NCBI GenBank assembly: GCA_934378195.1
Contig: CAKRPO010000001.1
Location: forward strand, 1-64,000
DNA length: 64,000 nucleotides
Origin: an uncultured Blautia sp.
GTDB taxonomy: Bacteria > Bacillota > Clostridia > Lachnospirales > Lachnospiraceae
Reading direction: 5' to 3'
Made by a program: the position numbers and the translations under genes. Every line of letters begins with the position of its first letter. Position 1 is the stretch's first letter. A model generated the notes under the pieces. It was not told the origin of the DNA. It saw only the letters and a program-made list of their open reading frames with translations, and did not search any database. This document shows, in pieces, positions 1-8,871 of this stretch.

Positions 1-158
1 CCTGCATGAATGATCGCACTGTTTGCCTTTGATGTTCCACAACACACATCTTCTTCTCGTTCCAGCACACAGACACTTGTCTGATAACGGGATAATTCTC
101 TTGCAACTGCCGCACCGGTCACTCCGGCGCCAATAATGATCACATCATATTTTTCCAT
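1..158 (-). CDS. glpA: FAD-dependent glycerol-3-phosphate dehydrogenase, GlpA type (5' part only)
   Basis: Only the first 52 codons lie in the window; the gene runs off the left edge. The N-terminus has the dinucleotide-binding motif [16 protein letters not shown] followed by [13 protein letters not shown]. The second motif is typical of anaerobic GlpA-like flavoproteins, which oxidise sn-glycerol-3-phosphate to dihydroxyacetone phosphate. The start at 158 is supported by an AGGAGG ribosome binding site just upstream. It follows glpK on the same strand, which fits a glycerol catabolic role. The 344-bp gap between them holds several hairpins, so it may be separately regulated. Another member of the FAD oxidoreductase family cannot be excluded from 52 residues. 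Confidence 0.75.
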   Translation of the reverse strand, partial: MEKYDVIIIGAGVTGAAVARELSRYQTSVCVLEREEDVCCGTSKANSAIIHA

Positions 159-200
159 TTTTGTGTTCCTCCTCGTCGTTGATTCTATAGAACAAAGTGG

Positions 201-249
201 ACAAGTCCGCTTCAAACTCCCTGAATCCCTCAATCTTTGAGGGACTTGT
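201..249 (-). promoter_or_regulatory. two mutually exclusive stems in the glpA leader
   Basis: ACAAGTCC (201-208) pairs with GGACTTGT (242-249), while CCCTCA (227-232) pairs with TGAGGG (238-243). Both stems use the GG at 242-243, so only one can form at a time. The element lies 43 to 91 bases upstream of the glpA start. GlpP, encoded nearby, is a leader-RNA antiterminator in Bacillus, so this is a candidate target. That link is inference. Confidence 0.4.
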
Positions 250-262
250 TACGCTTTGCGCG

Positions 263-306
263 CCAGATGCAGTCTGCTTCAGCAGACATATTCCTCATGC
301 ATCTGG
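263..306. repeat. nested hairpin, possibly part of a composite repeat
   Basis: CCAGATGCA (263-271) pairs with TGCATCTGG (298-306). Inside it GTCTGC (272-277) pairs with GCAGAC (282-287) around a 4-nt loop. It is adjacent to the 53-bp dispersed repeat at 317-369 but is absent beside the second copy of that repeat. Confidence 0.5.
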
Positions 307-316
307 TCGCATCCTC

Positions 317-369
317 GCGGAGCGTTTTTATGCAATAGGAACATTACGGAGTAATTTCCTATTGCATAA
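317..369. repeat. dispersed 53-bp palindromic repeat, copy 1
   Basis: This 53-bp sequence is repeated at 61294-61346 with one mismatch (ATGC here, ATGT there). Its core is a near-perfect hairpin: 12-bp arms ATGCAATAGGAA (330-341) and TTCCTATTGCAT (356-367), with inner arms ATTAC (343-347) and GTAAT (351-355) around GGA. It is non-coding and resembles REP or MITE-like elements. Confidence 0.8.
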
Positions 370-370
370 G

Positions 371-416
371 AAAAGCCTGACAAATAAACCCATATGTTAT
401 GGATTTAATGTCAGGC
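371..416 (-). terminator. probable rho-independent terminator of glpK
   Basis: Arms GCCTGACA (375-382) and TGTCAGGC (409-416) are perfectly complementary. Inner CCATA/TATGG arms flank a short loop. Read on the minus strand the stem is followed by TTTTCTT. It lies about 90 bp downstream of glpK. Confidence 0.5.
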
Positions 417-502
417 TCTCTTCTCTCTTGCCATTATTATAAAATTGTAACCTGCTTCTCGCCTTCGCAAGTAAACGTTTTAACTAAAGAATATCTCTGC
501 AA

Positions 503-2044
<1,542 letters not shown>

Positions 2045-2088
2045 TATCTTTTTGTATTCGAGGGGGAAATTCGCTCAAGTTGCAATAT

Positions 2089-2133
2089 GCGAGGGGAGGA
2101 CGCTCACAGTTACGAAGGCCGCTCTCCCCTCGC
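2089..2133. repeat. GC-rich hairpin in the glpP-glpK spacer
   Basis: Arms GCGAGGGGAG (2089-2098) and CTCCCCTCGC (2124-2133) are perfectly complementary around a 25-nt loop. There is no T-run on either side, so a simple terminator is unlikely. It may be an antitermination structure or a mobile palindromic unit. Confidence 0.5.
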
Positions 2134-2339
2134 GCACCCCTCTAAGGCCACGCTAAAAACGTTATCCAAATCGAAAGTATATTTCTTTTCCTCTTGAAAT
2201 TCCCTTATTGGCCACGCTTATAAATCATTATATACCTTTTATTAACCTTAATAAACAAAATCTTTTATAATTAGTCAATAGAATGTCAACCCTTCGGGAT
2301 ATTTTGCTATCTGTTCGGGGAAAAATCCGGGTTGTGGAA

Positions 2340-2912
2340 TTACAAATTCCACACATTATGATTGGTGGAGGAGACGGCAATCGCACCGGCAGTGAGGGCT
2401 CCCATCACGGATTCTTTGTCGGTGAGGAGCCCTCCTGCGATCACTGGTACTTTGATTTCAGAACAAAGTCGCTGAATAACTTTCGGCATGGCACCGGGAA
2501 GTATTTCAATAAAGTCCGGATGAACGCTGTGCTGCTGTGAAAGAATATTCTCATAAGCCATTGAATCCAAAAGGAAATATCTGAGAACTGTATACATAGA
2601 AAGTTCCCTGGCTTTTCGAATGAGCGGAGGTTTCGTTGTAATGATTCCATCGGCTTCTGTGTTATTTTTTAAGAATTCGACAGCAACTTCTCTTGGACTT
2701 AAGCCGCCAATCAGGTCAACATGAACCATCGCAATTTTGCCTGCCAGTTTCACCTTTTTTACGATGTCAGCTATAGAACAGATATCCCCAAATAAAATGA
2801 AAATAACATGTATATCCGGGAGTTTACAACACTGTTCCAGATCTTCCATACTTTTTACTGCTGCTATGATTGGATTTTCTTCTACTGCATCCCAAAATAT
2901 ACGTTCCATCAT
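2340..2912 (-). CDS. glpP: GlpP-type glycerol-3-phosphate responsive antiterminator
   Basis: A 190-residue protein matching the GlpP family (TIM-barrel-like, about 190 aa). Characteristic stretches include HVDLIGGLSPREVAVEFL, DGIITTK, DSMAYEN, EILPGAMPKVI and VIAGGLLTDKESV. In Bacillus subtilis GlpP binds glycerol-3-phosphate and prevents termination in leaders of glycerol genes. It lies upstream of glpK on the same strand with 334 bp between. Two adjacent ATGs are possible starts (2912 and 2909), with AGGAAAGGAA upstream. A good sigma-A promoter lies at 3022-3050. The function is by family; the RNA targets here are not proven. Confidence 0.85.
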   Translation of the reverse strand: MMERIFWDAVEENPIIAAVKSMEDLEQCCKLPDIHVIFILFGDICSIADIVKKVKLAGKIAMVHVDLIGGLSPREVAVEFLKNNTEADGIITTKPPLIRKARELSMYTVLRYFLLDSMAYENILSQQHSVHPDFIEILPGAMPKVIQRLCSEIKVPVIAGGLLTDKESVMGALTAGAIAVSSTNHNVWNL

Positions 2913-2956
2913 CTATTCCTTTCCTACTGTTTATGCATAAAAAATGAGCACAAGTA

Positions 2957-2975
2957 AAACAGCGATCAGCTGTTT
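2957..2975 (-). promoter_or_regulatory. small hairpin in the glpP 5' leader
   Basis: AAACAGC (2957-2963) and GCTGTTT (2969-2975) form a perfect 7-bp stem with a 5-nt loop, between the predicted promoter and the glpP start. On the minus strand it is followed by TTAC rather than a long T-run, so it may be an attenuator or simply a leader stem. Confidence 0.3.
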
Positions 2976-3021
2976 CAAATATGCTCTCTTATCTCGGCAT
3001 GATTTATTTTTATTTATTTCA

Positions 3022-3050
3022 AATATACCATAGGTAATAAAGAAATACAA
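3022..3050 (-). promoter_or_regulatory. sigma-A promoter for glpP
   Basis: On the minus strand there is a -35 of TTGTAT (3045-3050), a 17-bp spacer and a -10 of TATATT (3022-3027). It lies about 110 bp upstream of the glpP start. Confidence 0.5.
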
Positions 3051-3093
3051 TAAAAAAGAGGTTAAATCTTTTTTAGATCTGTTTTAAATCGAC

Positions 3094-3135
3094 AAAAAAA
3101 TATACCGGATCTCCTTATTCTGGAAATCCGGTATA
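3094..3135 (-). terminator. rho-independent terminator of the leucine-rich-repeat gene
   Basis: A 14-bp stem with one mismatch (3101-3114 with 3122-3135; core TATACCGGAT / ATCCGGTATA) and a 7-nt loop, followed on the minus strand by seven T residues (3094-3100). It starts 14 bp after the coding region. Confidence 0.85.
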
Positions 3136-3149
3136 TACTGTTTTAATAT

Positions 3150-5834
3150 TTATCTGATTCTGATCGTGACTGTTCTTGACGTGGCATTATATCTGGAAGT
3201 CGCAGCTGCCCTGATCGTGATTCTGACAGTTCCTCTTTTACGGAATGTGATTTTTCCCTTAGAAGATACTGTCGCAATCTTTTTGTTGCTAGAAACATAG
3301 GTAACCCTGCCTGCAGCCTTTGGTCTGATCGTCATGGTTTTGGAAGAATATTTCTTAGAGTACGAGTTTGCAACACCCGTAATCTTCTGTGCAGCTTTAG
3401 TTACCGTCAGAGTAACCTTTTTAGTTGCTGAATTACAGTTCCGGGTTGCAGTTGCGCTGACTGTAATAATCGTCTTACCACTTCCCTTAATCGTAACCAT
3501 TCCAGAACTGTTTACTGTCGCTACCTTGGAGTTACTGGATGAATATGTAAGTTTGCCATCACCTTTGGTACGTCTGGTATCCATTCTGAAAGAATTTGTA
3601 GCACCGTTCTTTTTAATCTCAGATGTTCCAGTCAGCGTCTGTCCCGATTTCGCAACTGTATATTTCAGATAAATACTGCCTGTATAATCATTGATCCCAT
3701 ATACTTCAATCGTGTGAGTTCCTGCATTGCTGTCGTAATCATATTCAACTTTGTAATCCACATTCTGAAGCAGACCGTTCGTGCAGACAACCTGCGGATA
3801 AAAATAACCGCCTGTCCAGGTATAGGAAGTTGTTTTGAGAGAAAATCCACTTGCATTCAGTTTTGAAGTAACAATTTTCTCAAAACGGTTGTTATTGGAG
3901 GCTGCATATTTCTGCGTAGTAGAATTCTCGTAACCACAGAAAGTAAGCTTCGTGCCTTTATCAAAGGCACCGGAATCACTGATCTTTGTATTTCTGGCAT
4001 GGATTATCACTCTTTTGAGTGAAACACAATGGCTGAATGCATAAGCTTTGATTTCAGTAAGGTGACTTCCAAAACGAACTTCAGTAAGTCCTTTACAGTT
4101 ATAAAATGCACTACCTTCCACTGTAAGTAGATTGTCATTAAAAGAAATCGTCTTAAGAGACACACATTCTGAAAAGGCACCAGATCCTATAGAATTCAAA
4201 TGCTCGCCAAAACTGATGTTCTCCAGAGACACACACTCTGAAAAGGCAGACGATCCAATACTCGTACAGGAATTTCCAATCTTCACAGATACAAGTGAAC
4301 TGCATTTATAAAATGCATTGTACTCAATCGTACTGACTCTGGACGGAATATTTACAGAAATAAGAGACGCACACTCACGAAATGCATTATCTCCAATCGT
4401 TACCAGTCTGGAGCCAAGTGATACTGTTTTTAATTTCGTATTTCGACTAAATGCAGAAGATCCCAGTGTTGTAACACTTCCCGGAATTGTTACTGCTGTA
4501 AGAGACGTACAATCGCTGAATGCCGCATATCCGATTTTGGCTACTTTATTTCCAATTGTAAGTTTGCTGAGTGAAGTATTCCCTGAGAAAGCTCTACTTC
4601 CGATTTCCGTGACAGTATCTGGTATTGTGACAGATGTAAGCTGACTGCAGTTTTCAAAAGCTCCTGCATCAATAAAAGTCACTTTATTCCCAAGAGAAAG
4701 TGATTTTAATGAACTACAGCCACGAAAAGCCGACTCTCCGACTTCACATCTGCCAGAAATGCTGACTTTCTGAAGTCCACTGCAGTCATCGAATGCACTT
4801 TCATCAATTTTTGTGACAGAAGCCGGAACTGATAAGGATTTCAGCGAACTGCAGTTCCTGAATGCATTATATCCGATGGTTTCTAATCTGTTTCCCAATG
4901 TAAGATCTACAAGATTGGTACATCCATAAAATGCATAATTTTCGATTTTAGAAAGAGATGCTCCCAGTTTTACAGTAGTCAGATTTGTTGCCCGATAAAA
5001 TGCCTCATAACCGATCGTTGTAACTTTATCCGGAATTGTCAACGTCCGCAAATTGCTGCAGTCTGTAAATGCATAATTTTCAATCGTGACAAGAGATGTT
5101 CCCAGAGAAAGCTGCGACAAGTTCTGGCAATCTCTGAATGCGCTGTTTTCAATTGTTGTGACCCTGTTTCCGATTTTTGCGCTCTGAAGATTACTGCAGC
5201 CCGAAAACGCACTTTCACCAATCTTTGTCACCTTGTTCCCAATCGTAATCGCCCGGATATTCTTAAACTCATAAAAAGCGCAGTCTCCAATTGTTGTGAT
5301 ATTGTCATCAATCACAACTTTGGAAATATACTCTCTCTGCTCCCTCCACGGAACACTGTAACTGCTCCAGTAATCATCCATCGCACCGGAACCACTGAGT
5401 GTCAGTGTTGATCCGCTGATCTTCCACTTGACATTTTTCCCACAGGTTCCAGAAGATGCGCCTACCGCATCAGCACTTTCTTCTGAATCTGTAAAATCTT
5501 CTTCAGTAGAAATTTCTTCTCCCACATCTGAAGTTTCTGCAGCTGTGTCTTCCTGAGCAATTTCAACCTCGACAGACTCTGATGAAAAATCCTCGCTTTC
5601 ATCAGAAATTTCCGATTCTTCTGCATCCTGCTCAATTTCCACGGCACTGGCATCATCCGCTTCCGTAATTTTCTCTCCGGAGTCTGTTTGTTCCTGCCCG
5701 ATGTTCGACAGGAAATCCGTCTGTTCCTGCTCTGTAGCTGCGAGATCTGTAAAATCTGCTGCAGATGCTGACATCACATTTCCCAGCCCCAGTGCTGCTA
5801 CCATAGTAAAAGTTAACAGTTTTTTTCTTTTCAT
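3150..5834 (-). CDS. secreted BspA-like leucine-rich-repeat protein with C-terminal Ig-like domains
   Basis: An 894-residue exported protein. Residues 1-25 form a signal peptide (KRKK, a hydrophobic core, then SASA). Residues 26 to about 125 are rich in Glu, Asp and Ser and low in order. A CGKNVKWKISGSTLTLSGSG segment then precedes about 20 tandem 23-residue LRR_5/BspA repeats, each with an AF motif and IxxxAFxxC-type consensus. The C-terminal 230 residues hold Big2-like Ig modules (YVSSNKKIATVSSKGKI). No LPXTG or obvious cell-wall anchor is present, so it is either released or held by the basic Ig modules. The start at 5834 has AGGAGG. BspA proteins of anaerobes bind host matrix or mediate adhesion; the ligand here is unknown. 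It looks monocistronic, with a strong terminator. Confidence 0.85.
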   Translation of the reverse strand: MKRKKLLTFTMVAALGLGNVMSASAADFTDLAATEQEQTDFLSNIGQEQTDSGEKITEADDASAVEIEQDAEESEISDESEDFSSESVEVEIAQEDTAAETSDVGEEISTEEDFTDSEESADAVGASSGTCGKNVKWKISGSTLTLSGSGAMDDYWSSYSVPWREQREYISKVVIDDNITTIGDCAFYEFKNIRAITIGNKVTKIGESAFSGCSNLQSAKIGNRVTTIENSAFRDCQNLSQLSLGTSLVTIENYAFTDCSNLRTLTIPDKVTTIGYEAFYRATNLTTVKLGASLSKIENYAFYGCTNLVDLTLGNRLETIGYNAFRNCSSLKSLSVPASVTKIDESAFDDCSGLQKVSISGRCEVGESAFRGCSSLKSLSLGNKVTFIDAGAFENCSQLTSVTIPDTVTEIGSRAFSGNTSLSKLTIGNKVAKIGYAAFSDCTSLTAVTIPGSVTTLGSSAFSRNTKLKTVSLGSRLVTIGDNAFRECASLISVNIPSRVSTIEYNAFYKCSSLVSVKIGNSCTSIGSSAFSECVSLENISFGEHLNSIGSGAFSECVSLKTISFNDNLLTVEGSAFYNCKGLTEVRFGSHLTEIKAYAFSHCVSLKRVIIHARNTKISDSGAFDKGTKLTFCGYENSTTQKYAASNNNRFEKIVTSKLNASGFSLKTTSYTWTGGYFYPQVVCTNGLLQNVDYKVEYDYDSNAGTHTIEVYGINDYTGSIYLKYTVAKSGQTLTGTSEIKKNGATNSFRMDTRRTKGDGKLTYSSSNSKVATVNSSGMVTIKGSGKTIITVSATATRNCNSATKKVTLTVTKAAQKITGVANSYSKKYSSKTMTIRPKAAGRVTYVSSNKKIATVSSKGKITFRKRGTVRITIRAAATSRYNATSRTVTIRIR

Positions 5835-5882
5835 ACTTTACCTCCTGCTTAGTATTGATTTTTATTTTACTACGTAATCAAC

Positions 5883-5927
5883 AAAAAAGGAACAGGTTTC
5901 CTCATTTTTCAAATATCGAAGGTTCCT
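5883..5927 (-). terminator. probable terminator of the sulfate/homocysteine operon
   Basis: AGGAAC (5888-5893) pairs with GTTCCT (5922-5927), and on the minus strand the stem is followed by six T residues. A shorter stem using AGGAA and TTCCT is an alternative fold. It lies 22 bp past the cysN stop. Confidence 0.5.
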
Positions 5928-5949
5928 AAGGAAGTACCCATAGATATCC

Positions 5950-7641
5950 TCAGATTACCCAGAAGTTATCTGTGCATACAACTTTCCTGTATGTTTCAAA
6001 TCGGAACCATTTATTATGTAATTCAGATCTGTTTTCTGCTGTTGCTTTCCCGGCTTCTTCCAGGAATCTGTCGAGATCTGCTTTGTTCTTCACCAGCAGC
6101 TCCATTCCTCTCTCATCTACAACCGGAAGTCCCATATAACGATAATCTTCAATCTTCTGGATATCTTCTACCTTACCATCGCGGATCAAAACTGCTGCGC
6201 CATCCTCTACGGAAAGAATATCGAAATATTCCGGATATTTGAAGCTGTCACCGGCAACCGGTACCTCGTCACCGACATGGTAAGTCTTCTTGTCAGATCC
6301 AGCTTTGGACATCATCGCATTTTCAAGGTTGAAGTAAAATTCTTCAAATACATATCCTCCAACTTTGATGTCGTCTTTCTGGAAATACGGCTTTTCGCCG
6401 TTATTTTCTACGGTCTCAAGCACACCGCAGGCAGATGTCATATGGCTTACGCGGTCGATCAGGATCATTTCGCCAAGAGTCTTATGTTTCTTGAACTCGT
6501 CAAGGACGATCTTCTCAGCCAGCTCAATCTCGCACAGTGCAATCTCATTTTTCTCAATGTAATCTGCGGAGATGTGTTCTCCGGTGTTAACATTGATCTT
6601 ATATTTGATGCTGCGGATAAATCCAGGAATTCTCTTGGTTCCCAGTTTGACCAGATACTCTTTTCCAAGAGTCAGCTTGCTGTCATCCATCCAGAGCAGT
6701 GTTGCGGTAAAGCTTTTTGCTACGGAAAGCTGTGCCTGGTCGGTGAGGACGCAGCCTCGGCTGACATCCACTTCTTTGTCAAGCTGGATGGTCACTGCCT
6801 GTCCTGTCACAGCTTCTTCTACGGAAGTGCTTCCGTTCAGAAGGGATTTAACAGTTGCAGTCTCGTTGCTTGGAAGTGTGGTAATGGTTTGTCCGACTTT
6901 GATCTTACCGCTCTCGATCTGTCCCTGGAATCCACGGAATTCGTGATTTGGACGGCAGACTCTCTGTACCGGCATGTAGAATCCTGCTTCGCTCTCTGTC
7001 TCTGTCACATCGACGGTTTCCAGATGATCCAGAAGTGTTTTGCCTGTGTACCATGGCATGTTCTCGGATTTGACTGTGACGTTGTCTCCTTCTGTCGCGC
7101 TGACAGGAACGATCACAACGTCCTGAAGTCCAAGGCTTTCAGAAAGTTCATTGATATCTTTTACAATCTCATTGAATCTTTCTTCGCTGTAGCCTACCAG
7201 GTCCATCTTGTTAACTGCAAATACAAAATGATGGATTCCCATCAGGGCACAGATGCGGCTGTGGCGTCTTGTCTGTACCAGAACGCCCTGTTTTGCATCG
7301 ACAAGGATGATCGCAAGCTGTGCAAAAGAAGCACCAACTGCCATGTTTCTTGTATATTCTTCGTGTCCCGGTGTATCTGCGACGATGAAGCTTCTCTTGT
7401 CTGTTGTAAAATAACGATAGGCAACATCAATGGTGATACCCTGTTCTCTCTCTGCCATCAGACCATCCAGAAGAAGTGAATAGTCGATCGCGCCGCCTCT
7501 GGATCCTACCTTACTGTCGAGGATCAGGGCTTTTTCCTGGTCTGCATAAAGCAGTTTGGAATCGTAAAGTATATGTCCGATCAGTGTGGATTTTCCATCG
7601 TCCACACTTCCGCAGGTGATAAATTTCAGTAAACCGCTCAT
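5950..7641 (-). CDS. cysN: sulfate adenylyltransferase subunit 1 (CysN GTPase) with unusual C-terminal extension
   Basis: A 563-residue translation-factor-like GTPase that drives APS formation by CysD. G1 is GSVDDGKST (11-19), G3 is DTPGH (89-93) and G4 is NKMD (144-147), followed by EF-Tu-like beta-barrel domains. CysN alone is normally about 470 residues. The last 110 or so residues here (from about EFYFNLENA to TDNFWVI) have no P-loop and so are not the APS kinase of CysNC fusions; their role is not recognised. The start at 7641 abuts the cysD stop (TAGATG), implying translational coupling. Last gene of the operon. Absence of an APS kinase agrees with the APS reductase encoded upstream. 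Confidence 0.92.
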   Translation of the reverse strand: MSGLLKFITCGSVDDGKSTLIGHILYDSKLLYADQEKALILDSKVGSRGGAIDYSLLLDGLMAEREQGITIDVAYRYFTTDKRSFIVADTPGHEEYTRNMAVGASFAQLAIILVDAKQGVLVQTRRHSRICALMGIHHFVFAVNKMDLVGYSEERFNEIVKDINELSESLGLQDVVIVPVSATEGDNVTVKSENMPWYTGKTLLDHLETVDVTETESEAGFYMPVQRVCRPNHEFRGFQGQIESGKIKVGQTITTLPSNETATVKSLLNGSTSVEEAVTGQAVTIQLDKEVDVSRGCVLTDQAQLSVAKSFTATLLWMDDSKLTLGKEYLVKLGTKRIPGFIRSIKYKINVNTGEHISADYIEKNEIALCEIELAEKIVLDEFKKHKTLGEMILIDRVSHMTSACGVLETVENNGEKPYFQKDDIKVGGYVFEEFYFNLENAMMSKAGSDKKTYHVGDEVPVAGDSFKYPEYFDILSVEDGAAVLIRDGKVEDIQKIEDYRYMGLPVVDERGMELLVKNKADLDRFLEEAGKATAENRSELHNKWFRFETYRKVVCTDNFWVI

Positions 7642-8544
7642 CTAGAAGTACCCCTCTCTCTTTCTCTTTTCCATGCTGGCTGCACCGCCATCAGAATCAA
7701 TGATTCGGCTGGTTCTCTCAGATTCTACAGAACTTAATGTCTCGTCGATGATCGCATCAAGGGTATCTGCATCAGAAAGGATACCGCCGGTCAGTGGATA
7801 ACAGCCCAGAGTACGGAAACGGACTTTTTTCATTTCCGGTTTCTCACCAGGTTTCAGACGCATACGGTCATCATCCACCATGATGATGTTTCCGTCACGA
7901 TAAACTACCGGACGCTCTTTTGCAAAGTAAAGAGGTACGATCGGAATATTTTCTCTTTTTATGTACTGCCAGATATCTTTTTCTGTCCAGTTGGAGATTG
8001 GGAAGACACGGATGCTCTCGCCTTTGTTGATCTCTGTATTGTAAAGTTTCCACATCTCCGGTCTCTGGTTCTTCGGATCCCAGGCGTGGTTTTCATTACG
8101 GAAAGAAAAGATCCTCTCTTTGGCACGGCTCTTCTCCTCATCACGACGGCCGCCTCCAAATGCTGCGGTAAATCCGTATTTGTTGAGGGCCTGTTTCAGA
8201 GCCTGTGTTTTCATGATATCGGTATAAGCGGATCCGTTGTCAAAAGGATTGATTCCCTGCTTCACACCGTCCTCATTGATATATTCCAGCATTTCGATTC
8301 CCAGCTCTTTGGCTGTCTTGTCACGAAACTCGATCATTTCCCGGAATTTCCAGGTTGTGTTTACATGTAAAAACGGGAAAGGTGGTTTTTCCGGATAAAA
8401 GGCTTTCAGTGCGAGATGAAGCATCACTGAGCTGTCTTTTCCGATGGAATAAAGCATAACAGGTTTTTCGCATTCTGCTGCCACTTCCCGGATGATATAT
8501 ATTGCTTCTGCTTCCAGTTCATCTAAATGTGATAATCCGCTCAT
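7642..8544 (-). CDS. cysD: sulfate adenylyltransferase subunit 2 (CysD)
   Basis: A 300-residue PP-loop ATP pyrophosphatase family protein, the catalytic half of ATP sulfurylase, forming adenosine 5'-phosphosulfate from sulfate and ATP. The PP-loop is SIGKDS (33-38). [43 protein letters not shown] and LGCYPLTGG are conserved CysD stretches. The length matches the family. The start has AGGAG upstream and lies 15 bp after the ferredoxin gene. It works as a complex with CysN. Confidence 0.96.
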   Translation of the reverse strand: MSGLSHLDELEAEAIYIIREVAAECEKPVMLYSIGKDSSVMLHLALKAFYPEKPPFPFLHVNTTWKFREMIEFRDKTAKELGIEMLEYINEDGVKQGINPFDNGSAYTDIMKTQALKQALNKYGFTAAFGGGRRDEEKSRAKERIFSFRNENHAWDPKNQRPEMWKLYNTEINKGESIRVFPISNWTEKDIWQYIKRENIPIVPLYFAKERPVVYRDGNIIMVDDDRMRLKPGEKPEMKKVRFRTLGCYPLTGGILSDADTLDAIIDETLSSVESERTSRIIDSDGGAASMEKRKREGYF

Positions 8545-8559
8545 AAGTTTTCTCCTGTA

Positions 8560-8871
8560 CTAATATTTATTGGAATTTCGCCGGTCAACGCTGATGACCA
8601 GCTCACTGCCGTCAGATCTGGTGATGTTCCAGTTGAGGAGATCACCTTTCTGGGTAACGTTCATGGTTCCACCCATGCCGCCAATGTCTGCGCCAAGATA
8701 AAATTCAATGGCTCCCATCTTACATTCCTTTACGCAGGAAACGCAGCCCCAGCAGTTCTTTGGATATTTCATGATCGCTTTTTTGTTTTTGATCTGGATC
8801 AGGGTACCAGGACATACTTCCTGACATTTACCGCAGCCGACGCAACGGTCTTCACGAATTCGTATGCTCAT
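8560..8871 (-). CDS. aprB: adenylyl-sulfate reductase beta-like ferredoxin subunit
   Basis: A 103-residue protein with two 4Fe-4S motifs of the pattern CxxCxxCxxxC (C10, C13, C16, C20 and C40, C43, C46, C50), then a short C-terminal tail. The layout matches AprB of APS reductase, which passes electrons to the FAD of AprA. It is shorter than dissimilatory AprB (about 150 aa). It overlaps the end of the flavoprotein gene by 20 bp, a sign of a stoichiometric complex. The setting with cysDN and a sulfite reductase argues for sulfate assimilation. The physiological electron donor is not evident. Confidence 0.85.
   Translation of the reverse strand: MSIRIREDRCVGCGKCQEVCPGTLIQIKNKKAIMKYPKNCWGCVSCVKECKMGAIEFYLGADIGGMGGTMNVTQKGDLLNWNITRSDGSELVISVDRRNSNKY

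Larger units (their letters stand above)
159..502. other. palindrome-rich intergenic region between glpK and glpA
   Basis: No gene is credible here. Four consecutive dyad structures are visible: 201-249 (two overlapping stems), 263-306 (a nested hairpin), 330-367 (part of a dispersed repeat) and 375-416 (a terminator-like hairpin). The stretch between 420 and 502 shows nothing recognisable. Confidence 0.7.

Noticed and set aside
6277..7479. A 400-codon open frame on the plus strand
   Set aside because: It is wholly antisense to cysN, rich in Cys, Phe and His, and has no recognisable motif; it arises from codon usage of the opposite strand.
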